The position numbers and the translations under genes are program-made. A DNA stretch of 64,000 bases. Origin: Akkermansiaceae bacterium (lineage in GTDB: Bacteria; Verrucomicrobiota; Verrucomicrobiia; Verrucomicrobiales; Akkermansiaceae). The notes beneath the pieces were generated by a model that did no database searches, was not told the origin of the DNA, and saw only the letters and a list, made by a program, of their open reading frames with translations. The DNA is taken from assembly GCA_024233135.1 (NCBI GenBank), contig JACKPZ010000015.1, forward strand, positions 1-64,000, written 5' to 3'. This document shows positions 1 to 9,024 of this stretch, piece after piece (the first letter of the stretch is position 1; the number at the start of each line of letters is the position of its first letter).

Positions 1-230
1 TGCGCGTGCCCGCCGACCTGAGCCTCGTTTCGCTCGCCCGCGAGCCGTTTCTCGAATACCTTGTCCCCGAGGTCACCGGCTATCGCTCCGACCCCGCGGT
101 GGTGGCGAAACAAGTGGTGCGGAGGCTCGAACAGATCGTCGCGGGAAACGTCGCCCCTGGCGGCAACCCGTGGCTTGTGCCGGAGGTGGTCAAGGGCGGG
201 TCGGTCTCGCGGGTGCCGGGCGACCGCTGA
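1..230 (+). CDS. LacI/GalR-type transcriptional regulator, C-terminal end (5' partial)
   Basis: Only the last ~75 codons are in the window; the frame is open from base 3 and stops at TGA 228-230. The residues PADLSLVSLAREPF, then PEVTGYR and a final LVPEVVKGGSV, match the pattern of the C-terminal lobe of the sugar-binding effector domain of LacI/GalR regulators (family form: ipeDvSlvg..., ...L.P.lv.r.S). The helix-turn-helix lies outside the window, so the DNA-binding type is inferred. It converges on the minus-strand glycan genes across a shared hairpin. A role in controlling the adjacent sialidase region is possible but only positional. Confidence 0.65.
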   Translation, partial: RVPADLSLVSLAREPFLEYLVPEVTGYRSDPAVVAKQVVRRLEQIVAGNVAPGGNPWLVPEVVKGGSVSRVPGDR

Positions 231-237
231 AAAGAAA

Positions 238-267
238 ACGCCCCGGGCTCCTCCGAACCCGGGGCGT
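238..267. terminator. Bidirectional intrinsic terminator
   Basis: A perfect 10-bp stem, ACGCCCCGGG (238-247) with CCCGGGGCGT (258-267), encloses a 10-nt loop. It sits 8 nt after the regulator stop and 25 nt beyond the stop of the minus-strand gene ending at 292. The minus-strand read-out continues into CGTTTTCTTT, and the plus-strand side is also T-rich, so it can serve both converging genes. Confidence 0.8.
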
Positions 268-291
268 CGTCTCTTGTTTCGTTTTGCAGGT

Positions 292-3117
292 TCAGTCCGC
301 TTTCACACGGACGAAGAGCGTGGTCGCACCGAGCGGCTTGCTGCCGCTGAGGGTGACGGTGACGGGTTCGACTCCGTTGCCATCCGGCCCGGCCGAGTCG
401 TCGAGCGTGGCCCCGGTGTCCTCGGTCCAGTTCACGAGGTCGCCGGAGGTCCAAACCGAGTGGGTGAGGCCGGTGAGGGCGTCGTCGCGGCGCTTGTAGG
501 TGAAAATGCCGGTGGCTTTGTCGAGTTGGGACGTGACGGGATTCACGGATGCGCCGTCCACCGGGCTGAGGCCGAAGGCGTATTCGTCGAAGTTGCTGAG
601 TCCGTCGTTGTCGTCGTCGTCGTCGGGTCCGCCGGTCAGGTTGAAACCGGACGGGCCGGCCCAGGTATCGTAGTCGGTGGCAGCACCCGCGGTGTAGACG
701 AGTTCGAGCGAGAGCGTGTCGCCGCTGAGCTGGGTGGTCCAGATGCCCGTCGCGCCGGTGGCGCTGGCGAACGCCGAACCATCGACGACGATCGAGCTCG
801 CATCGAATCCGATGACGCCGGTGGTGGTGGTCGCGAGGGTGAACGTGGTGGTCGTTTCCGTGAAGTTGACCACCGAGGCAGGGGAAACCGTGATCGTCAC
901 CGGATTCGTCGGGCTGCCGACGAGTTCCAGTCCGCTCGCGACGATCGTGTCATACCCGCTCCCGGAGCTGCCGATCCAATCTCCGATTTCCCACGTGTAT
1001 GCGGAGTCTTCTTCCAGCACGAGGTCGTCGGTGAAGGTGAGCGTCCCGACCGAGGCTCCCGGTGAGACCGTGCCGTAAACGGTGGTGAAGTAGCCGAGCG
1101 TTCCCGTCCCGCCGAGCGTGCCTTCGGGATTCACGTCCACGGGCGAGTCCGGCAGACTGCCGTTGACGAGCAGGGTGCCGCTTTCCACCAGGGTCGAGCC
1201 GAGATATGTCTTCGTGTCGGCATAAGTCACCACCTGGGTCGAGGTGTCTCCGCGGTTGGCGGAAGACGGGATCCCGATGCGGACCGTGCCGTTTCCGGTG
1301 ATCGCCGAAGCGACGGTGTGGCTGTCGGTGCGCGAGAACGTGAGGGTGCCCTCGTTGGCAACGGCGGTGGTGCCGAGGGAGCCGGAACTGTCCGCGTTGA
1401 GGCCGGTGCCCGTGGTGTCGACCACGCCGGGAACGCCGCCGATGCGAACCGGTGTTCCCGCCTCGATGACGAGCGGCATGGTGAGGGTGATGTCGTTGGT
1501 GATGATGAAGCCGAGATTCGCGGAGGTCATCGCGGCCGCGGGATCGGCGAAGCTCAATTGGCCGTCGCCGCTGATGGTACCTTGCAGCTTGAGCGTGCGA
1601 TCGGAGCCGGCGGAGCGGTTGAGGATGCTGTTGTCCGGACCGGTGACGACAATCGGATTGGTCCATGTCCAGTTCCCTTCGATTTGCGAGAGGTGTCCGC
1701 TTGTGGTCGCGTCGCCGAGCGTGATGGTTCCGGTCCCGTGACCGGTCGCTCCATTTCGAATCGACTGCCATTCGGAGCCACCCGTTACGGAAATGGCGCC
1801 CGAGAAGCCGGCCCATGTGTCGGCTGCGGCGAACGCGGTGCCTCCGCCCGGATAAGTGAACAAGGTGCCTCCTCCGGAGATCTTCAGATCGCCATCTCCG
1901 GTGAGGATCCGCAGTTTCGCGGTGGCCTTGTAGTCGAGAATGTCGGACCGGGAAACGTCGAGTTCCGCACCCGCCGCGATGGCGACCGGGCCGCTGCCGA
2001 GTTCACCCAAGGTGCCGCCGTCCCCGGCGATCAGCGAGCCGCCGTTGATGGTCGTCGCTCCGACGAGCGAGTTGTTTCCAGTAAGGAGGAGCGATCCGGG
2101 GCCATCCTTGGTCAGCGTGCCCAGGCCGGTCAGCGGATCGCCACCGATCTCGTAGGCGAGCGAGTCGTTGTTCACGGTCACGCTGCCCGGTGAGATCGAG
2201 CCGGTCACCGTCACCATGCCGGTCGCGCCGTCATCGTCGAAGGTCACGTTGTCATTGTTGGAAAAGGCGGTGGGCGTGGTGTCGGGCAGCTCCCAATTGG
2301 ATGTCGTGGTGTCCCAGGTTCCGTCGGTGGCACCGGTCCATAAGAGGTCGTCTCCCACCACCGGATCGGGGATGCTGAGATCGACTTCGTTCCAGACCGC
2401 GGATCCCTGGCCACTCGAGTTTCCCGCGCCGAAGAAGATCGCATTCCGTCCGCCGATGATCGGCGCACCGGGAGTGAGCGTCACGGTGGAGGTTCCGTCG
2501 TTGTTTCCGCCGTAGTCGAGCACGGCGGTGCCCGCGACGGTGTCGTAAGTGAGCGAGAAGGTTCCGAAGCTCGGGAATGCCGAGATGTCGATGCCGGTGC
2601 TGTAGGTCGGCTTCGGCGTGCCGGCGGCGCCGGTGTTTTCGATCAGCAGGATGTTGCTCGAATCGACCTTGTGGGTCAGGTAGAAGCCCAGACCGTCGGC
2701 GGCGAGGTCGATGAGGGTGACGAGGTTGTTCTGACGGCCGTTGTTCGGAGAAACAAAGTAGTTTGCCACGCTGCCTCCCGACGAGCCGAGCGCGTCCTTG
2801 TCGAGGGCGACCGTCCACGTGATGGTCCATGTGCTTGCATTGACGAGTTTGGTGGTGGCTGTCGTGTTGAGAGTCTGGCTGTAGTTTGCCGGACCCGCGG
2901 TCGTGCCATCGATGGTTCGCCAGCCTCCGTTTCCGGAGTCGTAGCCGTCGGAGTACTGGTTGCCCGCGGCACGGGTAAGGGTCCAGCCTTGGGAGGCTGG
3001 ATCGGCGGCCCCGGTCTGTCCGGAAGCGGCGGTGACTCCCGAGTCGTAGGTGACGATCGATTCCGCGCTTGCGGGGATCGTTAGAAAGGCGAGGAGGATG
3101 GGAAGCTTGTGTTTCAT
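292..3117 (-). CDS. Secreted autotransporter-type beta-strand repeat protein
   Basis: About 941 residues starting MKHKLPILLAFLTIPASAES, a clear signal peptide; this start is preferred over longer frames because the signal begins here. An N-terminal lectin/LamG-like domain (roughly residues 20-250) is followed by Gly/Ser/Thr-rich repeats of the autotransporter-associated beta-strand type (for example LTKDGPGSLLLTGNNSL, then a GSL/GTL turn). Near the end is an acidic Ca-binding-like segment (DDDDDNDGLSNFDEYAFG) and a short C-terminal domain common in verrucomicrobial exoproteins. There is no outer-membrane autotransporter barrel and no PEP-CTERM tail, so the export and anchoring route is unclear. 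It is the last gene of a minus-strand run (10836 to 292) with two sialidase-region genes. Likely a cell-surface or adhesive structural protein; substrate unknown. Confidence 0.8.
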   Translation of the reverse strand: MKHKLPILLAFLTIPASAESIVTYDSGVTAASGQTGAADPASQGWTLTRAAGNQYSDGYDSGNGGWRTIDGTTAGPANYSQTLNTTATTKLVNASTWTITWTVALDKDALGSSGGSVANYFVSPNNGRQNNLVTLIDLAADGLGFYLTHKVDSSNILLIENTGAAGTPKPTYSTGIDISAFPSFGTFSLTYDTVAGTAVLDYGGNNDGTSTVTLTPGAPIIGGRNAIFFGAGNSSGQGSAVWNEVDLSIPDPVVGDDLLWTGATDGTWDTTTSNWELPDTTPTAFSNNDNVTFDDDGATGMVTVTGSISPGSVTVNNDSLAYEIGGDPLTGLGTLTKDGPGSLLLTGNNSLVGATTINGGSLIAGDGGTLGELGSGPVAIAAGAELDVSRSDILDYKATAKLRILTGDGDLKISGGGTLFTYPGGGTAFAAADTWAGFSGAISVTGGSEWQSIRNGATGHGTGTITLGDATTSGHLSQIEGNWTWTNPIVVTGPDNSILNRSAGSDRTLKLQGTISGDGQLSFADPAAAMTSANLGFIITNDITLTMPLVIEAGTPVRIGGVPGVVDTTGTGLNADSSGSLGTTAVANEGTLTFSRTDSHTVASAITGNGTVRIGIPSSANRGDTSTQVVTYADTKTYLGSTLVESGTLLVNGSLPDSPVDVNPEGTLGGTGTLGYFTTVYGTVSPGASVGTLTFTDDLVLEEDSAYTWEIGDWIGSSGSGYDTIVASGLELVGSPTNPVTITVSPASVVNFTETTTTFTLATTTTGVIGFDASSIVVDGSAFASATGATGIWTTQLSGDTLSLELVYTAGAATDYDTWAGPSGFNLTGGPDDDDDNDGLSNFDEYAFGLSPVDGASVNPVTSQLDKATGIFTYKRRDDALTGLTHSVWTSGDLVNWTEDTGATLDDSAGPDGNGVEPVTVTLSGSKPLGATTLFVRVKAD

Positions 3118-3214
3118 GATCGGATTCCGTTGGACATGCGAAGTCTCACGCGGCCGCATCCCGGACGCAACGAGGCTGGACTGGATGGTTTGGCAAACCG
3201 GTTTGGAGGCGGTT

Positions 3215-6200
3215 TCAAGGAAGCGCCCTCACCCGGAGAAATCGCCGTGGCGAGCCGTCTCCCGGGAGCGATGCGCTCGTGACGTTTCCGGCCGCGTCGA
3301 CCGAGCCGAAACCCGGAACCGCCTCCCAACCCGACAAGCCGAAGCTCTGTTCGATGGCGTAGGACCGCCCGGGGACGCTGCGCCACGAGAGGTCGAGCGT
3401 TTCGCCCGCCGTGAACGAGCTGGTGGCGAAAAACGAAGTGTCGTCGAGCGGATGGGTGCCGGCGGCGTGCTCCGACGCGTTGGAAATCCCGTCACCATCG
3501 GAGTCGATCTGCGAGTCGTCGATGGACGGGTTGAGACCGACGAGGCGTTCCCATGCGTCGGGCATGCCGTCGGAATCGGTGTCGGTTTCCGGATCCATCA
3601 GCCACTCGGCCTCGACGCGTGCGAAGGTGATGCGGGTGTAGTTGTCCTTTTCGAAAAACACGCCGATGGATTTGTCCGGCAGGATGCAGATTGAGGAATA
3701 GGCGCTGGAGCCGGCATACAGCGAACGCGAGACCGGCCAGCTGTCGCCGCCGTCGGGTGAGACACGGAGCGTGAAGTTGACGCGGGAACTCGAGCTTCCG
3801 GGATTGCCGGATACGATCCACTCCGCGGGATCGCCGCGGTGCGTGCTGGTCCATTGGATCACACTGCCCTGGCAGACCGGATCAGGCACGGATGGCAGGC
3901 GGTAGAGGTCTTCCCATGTTCCGTCGCGCATCGGTGTCGCACCGCCGGGAAGATAGCGGATCCATGCCCGCTGGCCGTTCGATCCGGACGGCGTGCGCAT
4001 CGAGAACAATAGCCTGCCGTCATCCAGTTCGCACACGGTGTTTTCGTTCGTCTGCGGCGAGCTCGTCGGCACACCGGAACCGAAGTCCCAGCTGGCTCCG
4101 TGGTCGCTGCTGAAAACCGAGCAGACGCGGGAAACCCCGGATGCGTCGCGGTATTGCGACGGGAACACGAGCGTGCCGTCGCGCATCGCGAGCCCATGGC
4201 CGGGACCTTGGAAAACGAGCCTCCAGTTCGGATCATCCTTCACCGCGGCGGTGATGTTGATCGGAGCCGACCATGTGTTTCCTCCGTCGGTCGATTTGGT
4301 GAGGACGTATTGGCCGGTGTCCACGGGGTCGGTTCCCGGACCGGAGCCCGCCCAGCCGTTGTTTCCAAACGACCATAGGGCGGCGACCCAGAGCGTGTCC
4401 GTGACGGGATCGTGGAGGATCGCGGGATCGCCCACGCCATTGCCGAGCGATCCGGATTCGGATGAGTCGTAGTCGAGGATCACCTGTGAGGTCGACCAGG
4501 TCGCACCGCCGTCGCTGCTGCGGGAGTAGCCCACGTCGATGTCGGCGGGCAGGTCGGAGCCGCCTGTGTAGCGGTGGTCGTAGACCGTGTGGAGGACTCC
4601 GTCCGAATCGCAAACAATGCCCGGGATGCGGAAGGTGGTGATGCCGAGATCGCCGCTTCGCACCACGTCTTGAAACAGCGGAACAAGTGCGAGCGTGATC
4701 TCCCGCCGGATCGTGGTTCGAAGGTGTGAGGACCGGCATTCGACCCGCTGAAGACGAGGTCCGTCACGGAAGCGTCGAGCGTGCTGCCGAGCGGCGCATG
4801 GCGTTCTGGAACCGCCGCCAGGCGCACGATGTTGATGTCGTCGAGGAGGGGAACCGTGACCGGGAACACGAACTCGTCGACGCCAGGCGCGTCCACCGAC
4901 GCCAGCGATGGACCCACCACCATCGAGCAATACCACCCGCTGATCCGTTCGCGGGTGCCGGGTGCCAGTTGCACGCGGATCTCGTCGAGTTGGGTGGCTC
5001 CGGAAACGTCGTTGCCGATCCGGATTTCCAACACGTCGTGGAGACCAAATCGCGGGATTTCGCGCGGATTCTGCACCACGGTCGCGGAAAACGGCGGGCC
5101 GGTGATGGTGCCCCAGCGGTCGTCCCATATGTTTGTTAGCTCGGCCACGGCGGAGGCATCGAGCGCTGTCGTAAACCACCACCTCGGCGACATCCGCAGC
5201 GAGACGGCTGAACGGCGAGCCACCGTTCGAACCGAGGATGAACCCTCCGAGATTGGCGGTCTGGGGATCGGTCACCGTGGCGGCCTGGGTGCCGTCGATC
5301 CAGTGCGTGACCGTCGTTCCGCCGGAACCATCGGGCTGATAGGTGAAGACATGCTGTTGCCAGACACCGGCGTCGCGCGTGGTCGTCGTGGTTTCCGCGC
5401 TGTCCCATGTCGATGTCGAGCAGCCCGCCTGCCACGATCCGCTCCCGACGCGCGCGCGGGTTCTCCCGCTGCTCGTGCTGCCGTCGAAGAGAAACCCGTC
5501 GCCTTGCGTGGTCACCCGGCAGACCAGAGCCACAGTGCGCGCGCCGCTGATCGTGCCGAACTCGGTCGTTGCGTTGGCCCAGAGATCATTGGTGCCGTCG
5601 AAACGCAATGCCTCTCTCGATTGTCCCGATCCGCTGGTCACCTCGAACGGATAGGTCGGCAGTCCGACGCGGCGGCTCAGATCCCGCGCGGCCTCGCCGG
5701 AGTGGACCGATGCCAGCCGGACCACGGCGCCGGTGTTGTCGATGCCCCTGCCATGATCGGCGATGAACCATGCGTGCAGATCGGACCATGCGGGCAGCGG
5801 CTTCGGTCCCGCGAGGTCCATGCGGATCGCTTCGGCGGCCATGCGCGAACCTAACAAAAACAGGCCGTCCGCATCGTAGTGGATGCCGAGGCCGTCGAGA
5901 TTGTGCGTGGCGACTCCGGTGGAGCGGGCTAGGCCGACGTCCGGGTCGGAGCCCGCGAGCGAGGCGTGCCGCGCGCGGGTCGTGTCGCGGTCGGTGCCGC
6001 TGCCGCCGATCTCTCCGATGACTCCTTCGATGGTCGCGGCACCGGGAAGGTCGCTGCGTAGGTTGGCGAGCAGTTCGCTGAAACGGGTGCCGGCGGCATC
6101 GGCCTCGGTGGTGTCGTTGGTTTCCCCCTGCACGTAGAGAAGCGAACGGAACGAAACACCGTCGAATCCCGAGGGCGGACTGGACGCCGCGGCGTTGGCG

Positions 6201-8947
6201 GTGGCGACGAGGTCCAGCCATGCCGTGCCGCCGGGTTTCTGCCAAAGCGTGTTGCCGCCGCCGGTGGTCGCGGATTTCACGATGCCGAAGTCGCGGTATC
6301 CCGCGTCCCAGAGCATGCGTGCGAAGGCGATCTCCGGACCGAACGATCCATCGCCCGCGGCATCGAGCGTTTTCCATCCGGTGCCGTCGTGAAACCACAC
6401 GCCGCCGCTCTGTTCGGCCGGGTGCCCACCCGGGGCGGGGGAATGGAGTGTGCTTGTTAGAGATGTGCCGAGCGCGTTTCCGCCGCCGGTGAGAAGGTGG
6501 ACCGGGAGGGGATTGGAGGAAGCGCTGTCGGCGGTGAGCGGGTTGGTTCCGTTCTGGAACTCCTCGACATTCGTTGCCCCGTCCTCATCCGGATTCCCGT
6601 TCGGATCCGCGCCGGTGAGGGTGTAAAAGTATTGGTATTCCCATGCGTCGGGCATGCCGTCGGCATCGGTATCGACTCCGGGCGGGAGATACGCACCTGC
6701 GGTGAAACGCACGTGGTCGATGGTGATGTCGAAGTTGTCGCCGAAGGTGCCGCTGGTGTAGTCGCCGAGGATCAGGCGGCCGTCGGCGGCGATCTGGTCA
6801 TAGGGCACTCCGTCAAGCGGGCTGAGGCGCACTCCGTCGCGGAACACATGATAGCGGGCGTTCGGCGCGTCGTGGGCGATGCGGAAGATATGGAAATTCC
6901 CGTCAAGGTTGTCGTGGGAATTGTTGAACGTCTGTCCGCCGTCGGAATGATCCCGGGTGCGATCGCCATGGATTTCCATCAGGATCCGGTTGGAGCCTAC
7001 TCCGCACCAGAGGATGAAGCCATTCGCGTTGGCGTTGCATTTCAACCGTGTCTCGAAGGTCCACGAGCCACTGCGGACCGCCGCCCATCCGCTGTTGGTG
7101 CCCTCGATCCAGCGGCCGTTGGTCGAGGGGTGGACGATCTGCAGGTCGGTGGTTTCCGGCAATGACTTGTTGAGCGTGTTGACCTGTGCCCATGCATTGA
7201 CGAACGCCGCGCCGTCCCAGATCTCGTTGCCTTCGAAACGAGATCCGAAGTTGCCGGACTCCTCCTCGTCGTGGGGCGGCGGAGAGACCGGAGCCTCCGC
7301 CGTGTCCTCGATCAATCCGAACGCGGCGGCGATGCGGTCGCCGACCTGCTCCTCGCCGGCGGCGTTCGGGTGCACGGTGTCGTAGGTGAGCATCGCGGGG
7401 TCGAACCCCGTGTTCGTGCCCACGATCCATACCGGAGAAGTGGACGATGCCGCGTTCTTCGTATCCGCCAGCGTGGGAAGCTGGGCGTTCACCGCATCCA
7501 CCGCGTCACGCATCGCCTGCGTCTGGTTCGTGTAAAGGAGCTGGTTGATGAAGATCCGGACATTGGCGTTTGCGGCGCGGAGTTGGTCGATGATCGTTGC
7601 GATGTCCGCGACGACCTGGTTGGCGGAGAAGTTGTTGTCGCCGAGATCGTTGATGCCGATCATCACGCAAGCGGTGTCCGGCACGTAGGTGGTGCCGGTG
7701 TTTCCCGTGCCGCTGGCTGTTGGGTCCGGATAGGCGACCGTCGCATCCGGCGAGCTGATGAGGTATTCCTGCGGGCTCGCCTGGGCGGTCCAGTTGAGCA
7801 GGCTGCCTTCGCCGCGGTTGGCGTCGCGGCGGTTCGAAGGCAGCCGCACGCGGGCGTTGATCCAAGACGCCCGCCAGCCGTAGTGGCCGTCGTGGACGTT
7901 CTCGAACGACTGGCCGTTCACGTCCGGCGTGGTGAGCGTGCTGTTCTGATAGGGGCCGGTAACGGACCCCGTGAACTTGTATCCGGTGCCCTGATCGATG
8001 GGCACGCCACGTTCCGCCAGACGCTTGAAGACCTGATAGCGATAGCTCGGGTGATCGCCGTTGCCTCCCTGGGTGATCGAGTCGCCGACGAAAACGAGGT
8101 TTCCGTAGTGCCGGTCGACGACGCCGGCATCGAGAAACGCTCGGGCGTAGCGTCCGCCGATCCGCAGCTTCGCCGCCTTGTCGAAGTGCAGGCCGTCGGT
8201 GGTCTCGGCCTGGAGGTCGAGGTTCGGGAAAAAGTCGATGTAGGAGGTCGCGGTGGCGATCGATTCGTGCCGTGCGCGCACCGTGTCCTTCGCGGTGCCT
8301 GCCGCGGCGATGCCGCCGATCACGCCGTGCATGCCCGCGGCGTTGGGCAGGTCCGTGCGCAGGTTGTCGATGAGCGCGAGAAACCGGGTGTCCGCGATGT
8401 TCGCTTCGGTGGTGGTGTCACTCTCGCCTTGCAGGTAGAGCAGCCCGGCGATCTCGAACGTATCACCTGCATTCGTCAGTGCGGTGGTCGCGGCGGTGAC
8501 GGTATCGACCACATGTTGATACATGTGCCCGCCGTCGACCTTCGACCAATTCGTGTTTCCTCCGCCGCCGCGCGAGGCCTTGACGATCGCGAAGTCGCGC
8601 ACGCCGGCGCGGTAGATCGTGCGGCCGAACGCGATCTCCGGCCCCCAGTGGGTCGCGCTGCCGGCATAGTATCCGCCTTGTTGTTGCTGCAACGAGGTGA
8701 ACACCCCGCCGGAGTCGCCGAGCGAGGTCGTCGCATCCGCCACGTTGTGCCACCAGAACTTCACATGGGCGTCCGCGGGGTCGGAGCCCGGCGTCAGGTC
8801 GGTCTCCGTGCCGTTCGTGGTGCCCAGCGAGTTCGACTGTCCGGTCAGGACGAAAACCCGGATGTGATCCGCGTCCGCACGTGGAGCGGCTAACAGGAAC
8901 GGAATGGCGAGCAGAGCCGCCGTGCGGCCCGTGAAACGATCGAACAT
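3215..8947 (-). CDS. Multidomain secreted SASA esterase - SGNH - LamG - SASA - LamG - GH33 sialidase
   Basis: About 1,910 codons from MFDRFTGRTAALLAIPFLLA (signal peptide). Domains in order: a sialic-acid acetylesterase (SASA, PF03629-type) domain with GQSNS at 36-40 and YLQGESD; a GDSL/SGNH esterase with GDSIT from residue 288 and DTVHPN near 520; a concanavalin-like segment; a DTDADGMPDAW calcium-type segment near 758; a second SASA domain near 815-1030 in which GQSNS has become GGGNA; a LamG-like segment; then a GH33 exo-alpha-sialidase with FRIP at 1439 and Asp boxes (SSDGGATWS, STDGGNTWS). It ends in a GDGISNASEHAAGTHP segment and a C-terminal domain. Bases ~5170 to ~4703 read sensibly only one frame over, so the gene carries two compensating frameshifts or sequence errors. 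Probably removes O-acetyl groups and sialic acids from one glycan outside the cell. Confidence 0.8.
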   Translation of the reverse strand: MFDRFTGRTAALLAIPFLLAAPRADADHIRVFVLTGQSNSLGTTNGTETDLTPGSDPADAHVKFWWHNVADATTSLGDSGGVFTSLQQQQGGYYAGSATHWGPEIAFGRTIYRAGVRDFAIVKASRGGGGNTNWSKVDGGHMYQHVVDTVTAATTALTNAGDTFEIAGLLYLQGESDTTTEANIADTRFLALIDNLRTDLPNAAGMHGVIGGIAAAGTAKDTVRARHESIATATSYIDFFPNLDLQAETTDGLHFDKAAKLRIGGRYARAFLDAGVVDRHYGNLVFVGDSITQGGNGDHPSYRYQVFKRLAERGVPIDQGTGYKFTGSVTGPYQNSTLTTPDVNGQSFENVHDGHYGWRASWINARVRLPSNRRDANRGEGSLLNWTAQASPQEYLISSPDATVAYPDPTASGTGNTGTTYVPDTACVMIGINDLGDNNFSANQVVADIATIIDQLRAANANVRIFINQLLYTNQTQAMRDAVDAVNAQLPTLADTKNAASSTSPVWIVGTNTGFDPAMLTYDTVHPNAAGEEQVGDRIAAAFGLIEDTAEAPVSPPPHDEEESGNFGSRFEGNEIWDGAAFVNAWAQVNTLNKSLPETTDLQIVHPSTNGRWIEGTNSGWAAVRSGSWTFETRLKCNANANGFILWCGVGSNRILMEIHGDRTRDHSDGGQTFNNSHDNLDGNFHIFRIAHDAPNARYHVFRDGVRLSPLDGVPYDQIAADGRLILGDYTSGTFGDNFDITIDHVRFTAGAYLPPGVDTDADGMPDAWEYQYFYTLTGADPNGNPDEDGATNVEEFQNGTNPLTADSASSNPLPVHLLTGGGNALGTSLTSTLHSPAPGGHPAEQSGGVWFHDGTGWKTLDAAGDGSFGPEIAFARMLWDAGYRDFGIVKSATTGGGNTLWQKPGGTAWLDLVATANAAASSPPSGFDGVSFRSLLYVQGETNDTTEADAAGTRFSELLANLRSDLPGAATIEGVIGEIGGSGTDRDTTRARHASLAGSDPDVGLARSTGVATHNLDGLGIHYDADGLFLLGSRMAAEAIRMDLAGPKPLPAWSDLHAWFIADHGRGIDNTGAVVRLASVHSGEAARDLSRRVGLPTYPFEVTSGSGQSREALRFDGTNDLWANATTEFGTISGARTVALVCRVTTQGDGFLFDGSTSSGRTRARVGSGSWQAGCSTSTWDSAETTTTTRDAGVWQQHVFTYQPDGSGGTTVTHWIDGTQAATVTDPQTANLGGFILGSNGGSPFSRLAADVAEVVVYDSARCLRRGRANKHMGRPLGHHHRPAVFRDRGAESARNPAIWSPRRVGNPDRQRRFRSHPTRRDPRATGTRHPRTDQRVVLLDGGGSIAGVGGRAWRRRVRVPGHGSPPRRHQHRAPGGGSRTPCAARQHARRFRDGPRLQRVECRSSHLRTTIRREITLALVPLFQDVVRSGDLGITTFRIPGIVCDSDGVLHTVYDHRYTGGSDLPADIDVGYSRSSDGGATWSTSQVILDYDSSESGSLGNGVGDPAILHDPVTDTLWVAALWSFGNNGWAGSGPGTDPVDTGQYVLTKSTDGGNTWSAPINITAAVKDDPNWRLVFQGPGHGLAMRDGTLVFPSQYRDASGVSRVCSVFSSDHGASWDFGSGVPTSSPQTNENTVCELDDGRLLFSMRTPSGSNGQRAWIRYLPGGATPMRDGTWEDLYRLPSVPDPVCQGSVIQWTSTHRGDPAEWIVSGNPGSSSSRVNFTLRVSPDGGDSWPVSRSLYAGSSAYSSICILPDKSIGVFFEKDNYTRITFARVEAEWLMDPETDTDSDGMPDAWERLVGLNPSIDDSQIDSDGDGISNASEHAAGTHPLDDTSFFATSSFTAGETLDLSWRSVPGRSYAIEQSFGLSGWEAVPGFGSVDAAGNVTSASLPGDGSPRRFLRVRALP
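4703..5170 (-). other. Out-of-frame segment inside the esterase-sialidase gene
   Basis: Upstream the protein reads VAEVVVYD, a typical LamG ending, then turns into an Arg-rich sequence. The next frame continues correctly as ALDASAVAELTNIWDDRWG and runs as plausible protein until FEPRSGG, where the original frame resumes with EITLALVPLFQDVV. Extra base near 5170 (one A) and a missing base near 4703 would explain both. The main frame has no stop within the segment, so the sialidase would still be translated after ~155 scrambled residues. Either real mutations or consensus errors. Confidence 0.7.
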
Positions 8948-9024
8948 GCCGCAACATCGCGTTGCCGCGGGAAATCGCAAAGCCGGGCGGGCTGGTCGGC
9001 CGCGCAAACCGGTTGCGCCCGGAA

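Noticed and set aside
4703..5170. Programmed frameshifting as explanation of the sialidase-gene frame changes
   Set aside because: No slippery heptamer or downstream structure was recognised, and two opposite shifts would be needed in one gene.
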